A stretch of 64,000 nt of DNA from positions 1 through 64,000 of the forward strand of contig DIPM01000031.1 of assembly GCA_002427105.1 (NCBI GenBank). Reading direction: 5' to 3'. Position 1 is the first letter of the stretch. Each line of letters begins with the position of its first letter. Positions 60,740 through 64,000 of the stretch are shown one piece after another. A program made the position numbers and the translations under genes. The notes under the pieces were generated by a model. That model was not told where the DNA came from. It saw only the letters and a list, made by a program, of their open reading frames with translations, and made no database searches. The stretch is from Marinilabiliaceae bacterium UBA5488 (lineage in GTDB: Bacteria; Bacteroidota; Bacteroidia; Bacteroidales; Marinilabiliaceae).

Positions 60740-62380
60740 CTAAAAGTTATAATAGAAATTTCTTAAAGAGGTTCTAAAGGCAAAATGTAAAATAACATTT
60801 TGCTTATTTTCAAGTACGCTATTGCTGTCTCTAAGGCGTATTCCCGCGCTTATATTCATATTGCTTTTGGGATTAACAAGAAATGAGACAGATGCCGCAG
60901 CATGTTTAATCGTCGTTTCTAAACCTTGAGCTATCTCATGCCCGTGTGAATCATATCTCTTCATATTAGAAACGAAAATATCTCCTCCCCAGCTAATCTG
61001 ATCATCAGCCGGACGGCTCGAATCGTAGTAATCCTTACCGTGAATGGCATACATGGCCTCTAAATGCAGGTACCACCTGTTCCAACGGTAGCTGAGAAAT
61101 GATATGCTTTCGCGATAATTTGCGCCAAGCGGATGAGCCAGCTCCTGATTAAAATGGCTGAAATTGGTTATCGGTTTATAATGAGAGTAGGTAAAAGGTC
61201 GTACCTGACTATATTCCGTTTGCAGGTCTAAATTTTTCAGTCCCAAAAAGTTGTAGTTTTTAAATCCTACTTGAAATCCCTGCTTGTTAGCCCACCACTT
61301 TTCGCCGCTCATTATTTCGTCGAGCTTAAACTCATTCATTACAAATTGTCCGTAAAAAGCAGCGTCCTTCCAGGGGATATACTTAAGGTTAAGTCCCATA
61401 ACCACATTGTCGGGTGAGCCTACACTATATTCAACGGGACGATAAATTATGACCGGAATAAGGTATCCTAAATCGACACCACGGTACCCGGTAGTGTCTT
61501 GTGCAGCCCATATAACGCTTTCGAAAAAGCCCAGCGATAGTCGTTTCCCTATATTCCAGTTTAAATAATGAAATGCTCCGTACTTGTAGGGGAAGCGTTC
61601 ATCTCCTGCGCGCTCCAGCTTGTCGATATGGCTAAACTGACCAAGCATGACCATGTATTGAACCTTCAAAAAAGAGGTGCTCATTTTTACATAAGGGTAG
61701 CTATAGCTGTTGTCCGACAGCAATAAACTGCGGTAACCGTCGCCTATAAAGTTTTTGCCATAGCCCAGGGTCATATTAACCCATTTGCCTGCGTTGTAGG
61801 ATAGGTAACCTGAAGATTGAGAATAATCCCATCCATTGTCACCAAAGGTTTTGGCACGCCCTTGTCCCGGCACGACTCCGCGAGTATCTATAAACTCGTC
61901 AATATATTGAGGAAACACTGCCTGATTCTCATAAATGGCGCTATAAAAAGCAAGCTTCTTGCCAAGTTTTCCTTCGAGCGTAAGGCCTCGTGTATTGACC
62001 CATATATTTTTGCCTTCTTCCTGCTCTTTTCCAAGTTCGAAGTTGAAATATGGATTAACAGCAATAGTGATAGGCTCATCACCTTTAAACTCCCATTTAA
62101 AAATGTCGTCGTGAATAATACGCTTCCAAATATTCATAGGCTCTTGTGGCCTTTTCAGGTCACGAAATATCAAGGAGTCTGTATTCAAATATGCCTCTAT
62201 CTGATCCAGGCGATAGGGTTTAATGGAGGTGTGCAGATTATAAGCGGGTCGGTAAAGAGCCCGGCTTATAGCATCATAAGCAGGATTGTCATACTTGCTG
62301 TATTGCTGAGCAAAGGCATTATAAGACATTGGCAGGGCGACAAAGACCAGTACTGCCCTAAGCAGGTGCTTACTCTTCAT
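60740..62380 (-). CDS. Wzi-like capsule assembly outer-membrane protein
   Basis: A 546-residue protein. A signal peptide (to about NAFAQQ) precedes a beta-barrel of the Wzi/capsule assembly family, with aromatic strands and a final FYYNF typical of outer-membrane barrels. From about residue 150 the pattern of GYGKNFIGDGYRSLLLSDNS is characteristic. The frame reaches up to 62479, but ATG 62380 starts directly before the signal peptide. It overlaps the stop of the Wzc-like gene by 11 bases. Confidence 0.85.
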   Translation of the reverse strand: MKSKHLLRAVLVFVALPMSYNAFAQQYSKYDNPAYDAISRALYRPAYNLHTSIKPYRLDQIEAYLNTDSLIFRDLKRPQEPMNIWKRIIHDDIFKWEFKGDEPITIAVNPYFNFELGKEQEEGKNIWVNTRGLTLEGKLGKKLAFYSAIYENQAVFPQYIDEFIDTRGVVPGQGRAKTFGDNGWDYSQSSGYLSYNAGKWVNMTLGYGKNFIGDGYRSLLLSDNSYSYPYVKMSTSFLKVQYMVMLGQFSHIDKLERAGDERFPYKYGAFHYLNWNIGKRLSLGFFESVIWAAQDTTGYRGVDLGYLIPVIIYRPVEYSVGSPDNVVMGLNLKYIPWKDAAFYGQFVMNEFKLDEIMSGEKWWANKQGFQVGFKNYNFLGLKNLDLQTEYSQVRPFTYSHYKPITNFSHFNQELAHPLGANYRESISFLSYRWNRWYLHLEAMYAIHGKDYYDSSRPADDQISWGGDIFVSNMKRYDSHGHEIAQGLETTIKHAAASVSFLVNPKSNMNISAGIRLRDSNSVLENKQNVILHFAFRTSLRNFYYNF

Positions 62381-64000
62381 AGTAATCGCTGCCACCATAT
62401 TTATAGCCATAGTGATAACCATATCCATATCCATAATTGTAGTTGTAAGACAAAAGCCCCTTTTTGATTTGGACATCATTTATCAAAATCCCCACGTTGG
62501 TAATGCCCTCATCCTGCATCTGTTTGATAGTATGGGCGAAAACATTGCGGATAGTGAAGTCTTGACGGGTGAGGAAGATTACTGAATCGGCATAGCGTGC
62601 CAATAAATAACCATCGGCAACCACACCCATCGGCGGGGTGTCAAGTAAAATAATGTCGAAGTTTGACCTTAGTTCTTCAAAAAGCTTTTCGGCGCGGGCC
62701 GAACCGATAAGCTCGGAAGGGTTGGGCGGTATTGCTCCCGAAGGTAGAACAAAAAGGTTCTCAACGCCATTGGGCATAATGATATCCTTAAGCTCGGCTT
62801 TTCCTATCAGGTAGTTTGAAAGGCCAAGCTGGCTATCCATATTCAGAACCTTGTTAAGTCCGGGTTTGCGCATGTCAAAGCCCACAAGCAGGGTTTTCTT
62901 TCCTGAAATAGCAAAGACGCTGGCCAGATTCAGGGCGCAGAAAGTTTTGCCCTCTCCCGGCATCGATGAAGAGATAGCAATTACAGGAGACTCCTTATCC
63001 CCGTTCATATATTCAAGGCGTGTACGAATTCTTCTGAATGCCTCTGTAATAACGGAGCGGGGGTGAAGTTCGACAACATTACTGCCTTCTTTATTATTGT
63101 GAATAATGTGCCCAATTATTGGAAGCTTTGTAATGCGCTCAATATCATCGCTTCCGGATATTTTGTTGTTAACCACTTGCTTTATAAGCAAAAACAGAAG
63201 GGGCAAGACAAGTCCTGCCAGCACCGCTCTTTGGCGGTCACTGGCTACAGTAGGCGAAACCTGGCCCGCCGGACGAGCAGTCTCCAGTATGGAATGGTCG
63301 GGCGTGTTGGAAGCCTTTTGTATCTGTGCCTCACTGCGTTTGCGCAGCAAGAAAGTGTAAACCTCATTGTTGAGGTCGAATTGGCGCTCAATGCCAAAAA
63401 GCTGACGTTCCTTTTCAGGAAATTGATACAGAGCTGTGTTAGTTGAAATTCGTTCTTCTTCGATACGCAGCAGCTCTCTATCGATAAGCACTTTCTGGTT
63501 ATTAATAGCCTCCAGAAGAGTAAGGCGGGCAACCTCCATTTTGTCGTTAAGCTCGACGAGATAGGGGTTTGAAATATTCTGACTTACACTTCCCGCGATA
63601 GTCTGCCGCTCCATATTTAACTCCATCAGATAGTTTATCTGTTGGAAAACCGAGCTGTTATCAACCGGATAAACAGCAGGCGCAATTGTGCCATCAAACA
63701 CGCTGTCTGAACTGAAATACTCTATAAGGTAGTCGTAATATTTTTGCGTGAGCATCATCTCTGTTGTTGACTCAGCAAGGTTCTCCAGGCGTGTAAAGTA
63801 GATGCCTGCCTGAGCAGATACGCTCTGAATCTGATGTTCAGTGCGAAATTGACTCAATTCAGAACCTTTTTCAAGGAGGGAATCTGAAATGATAATTAAT
63901 TGCTCTTCAATAAACTGGATAGTGTTTGTGGCTATCTGGTTCTTTCTTTCAAGATTGTTGCGTATAAAAACTTCAGCAAGCTTGTTGAGAAATACTAAAT
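62370..64000 (-). CDS. Wzc-like tyrosine kinase, N-terminus cut by window
   Basis: At least 542 residues; the frame is open to the right edge of the window, so the true start lies outside. A first in-window TTG at 63857 is not the start, because conserved-looking sequence continues upstream. A coiled-coil GNVR-type region precedes one membrane helix (VLAGLVLPLLFLLI). The BY-kinase domain follows with Walker A SSMPGEGKT, Walker A' VGFDMRKP and Walker B ILLDTPPMG. The tail holds many Tyr (YNYNYGYGYGYHYGYKYGG), the likely autophosphorylation cluster. It controls polysaccharide chain length and export. Confidence 0.88.
   Translation of the reverse strand, partial: LVFLNKLAEVFIRNNLERKNQIATNTIQFIEEQLIIISDSLLEKGSELSQFRTEHQIQSVSAQAGIYFTRLENLAESTTEMMLTQKYYDYLIEYFSSDSVFDGTIAPAVYPVDNSSVFQQINYLMELNMERQTIAGSVSQNISNPYLVELNDKMEVARLTLLEAINNQKVLIDRELLRIEEERISTNTALYQFPEKERQLFGIERQFDLNNEVYTFLLRKRSEAQIQKASNTPDHSILETARPAGQVSPTVASDRQRAVLAGLVLPLLFLLIKQVVNNKISGSDDIERITKLPIIGHIIHNNKEGSNVVELHPRSVITEAFRRIRTRLEYMNGDKESPVIAISSSMPGEGKTFCALNLASVFAISGKKTLLVGFDMRKPGLNKVLNMDSQLGLSNYLIGKAELKDIIMPNGVENLFVLPSGAIPPNPSELIGSARAEKLFEELRSNFDIILLDTPPMGVVADGYLLARYADSVIFLTRQDFTIRNVFAHTIKQMQDEGITNVGILINDVQIKKGLLSYNYNYGYGYGYHYGYKYGGSDYYEE

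Noticed and set aside
61817..62467. Plus-strand frame of 216 codons opposite the wzi- and wzc-like genes
   Set aside because: Antisense to two conserved genes and spans their overlap; no signal or domain.
63857..63859. TTG as the start of the Wzc-like gene
   Set aside because: The frame continues upstream to the window edge with coiled-coil-like sequence, so the gene is truncated by the window and starts outside it.
1..64000. tRNA, rRNA, tmRNA or riboswitch
   Set aside because: I found no cloverleaf with a conserved T-loop, no rRNA core and no leader that I can match to a known riboswitch by eye; a covariance-model scan was not possible.

Overview
The window reads as a chromosomal stretch of a Bacteroidota genome, most likely from the Bacteroidales/Marinilabiliales side. 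Supporting signs are a complete Bat (aerotolerance) operon behind a MoxR ATPase, an S46 dipeptidyl-peptidase with the DPP11-type Arg, a carboxypeptidase-like-domain TonB receptor, a type IX secretion-type C-terminal domain, an AmgK-RapZ fusion, lipoproteins with an Asp run after the lipid Cys, and several promoters of the Bacteroidota form TTTG-N19-21-TAnnTTTG. I found no rRNA, tRNA, CRISPR array, phage or integrative element. The only mobile DNA is a deleted IS remnant near 21.6-22.5 kb.

Layout. 0.1-2.8 kb: two exported proteins of unknown role. 2.8-7.9 kb: a plus-strand cluster (DUF2520 oxidoreductase-like protein, KdsC-like phosphatase, UbiA-type prenyltransferase, Maf, DPP11). 8-12.4 kb: a GIN-domain repeat protein, a small HTH protein, PAP2 phosphatase, FrnE-like DsbA protein, a DEDDh exonuclease and an FAH-family hydrolase. 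12.4-15.6 kb: a minus-strand metal cluster (Cys/His-rich small protein, TonB receptor, periplasmic HMA protein). 15.7-21.6 kb: acidic small protein, NfeD protease, purB, an MsbA-like ABC exporter and a secreted HELMH protein. 21.6-24.3 kb: the accessory patch, with the IS1634-like remnant and a DUF4143 ATPase preceded by a 32-bp periodic repeat. 24.4-29.9 kb: a minimal T9SS-tail protein, msrB, the etfB-etfA-acyl-CoA dehydrogenase operon and a small coiled-coil lipoprotein. 30.1-41.2 kb: one long minus-strand run: acyl-activating/acyltransferase fusion, DUF554, AmgK-RapZ, the seven-gene Mrp Na+/H+ antiporter and a MurU-like nucleotidyltransferase. 41.3-45.3 kb: DJ-1-like protein, NlpC/P60 lipoprotein, DUF4395 protein, htpG. 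45.5-54 kb: the moxR-DUF58-batABCDE operon. 54.3-60.7 kb: lipocalin-like lipoprotein, BFD-like Fe-S protein, queA, DUF2027-Smr protein, degenerate dihydroorotase, EamA transporter, a metallothionein-like mini-gene and a WcaF-like acetyltransferase. 60.7-64 kb: polysaccharide export genes (Wzi-like outer-membrane protein and a Wzc-like tyrosine kinase cut by the window end).

How the genes combine. The Mrp antiporter sits between two enzymes that together would convert recycled MurNAc to UDP-MurNAc (AmgK-type kinase and MurU-type uridylyltransferase), so envelope recycling and Na+/H+ homeostasis share a transcription unit by layout. EtfAB plus acyl-CoA dehydrogenase form a fatty-acid electron-transfer unit. 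The Bat proteins are VWA/TPR envelope proteins powered or assembled by MoxR. I did not find a convincing previously undescribed multi-gene system. The most unusual signals are the six-copy 32-bp repeat that contains the start codon of the DUF4143 ATPase, the in-frame deleted IS with perfect ends, and the Mrp insertion between the two MurNAc recycling genes.
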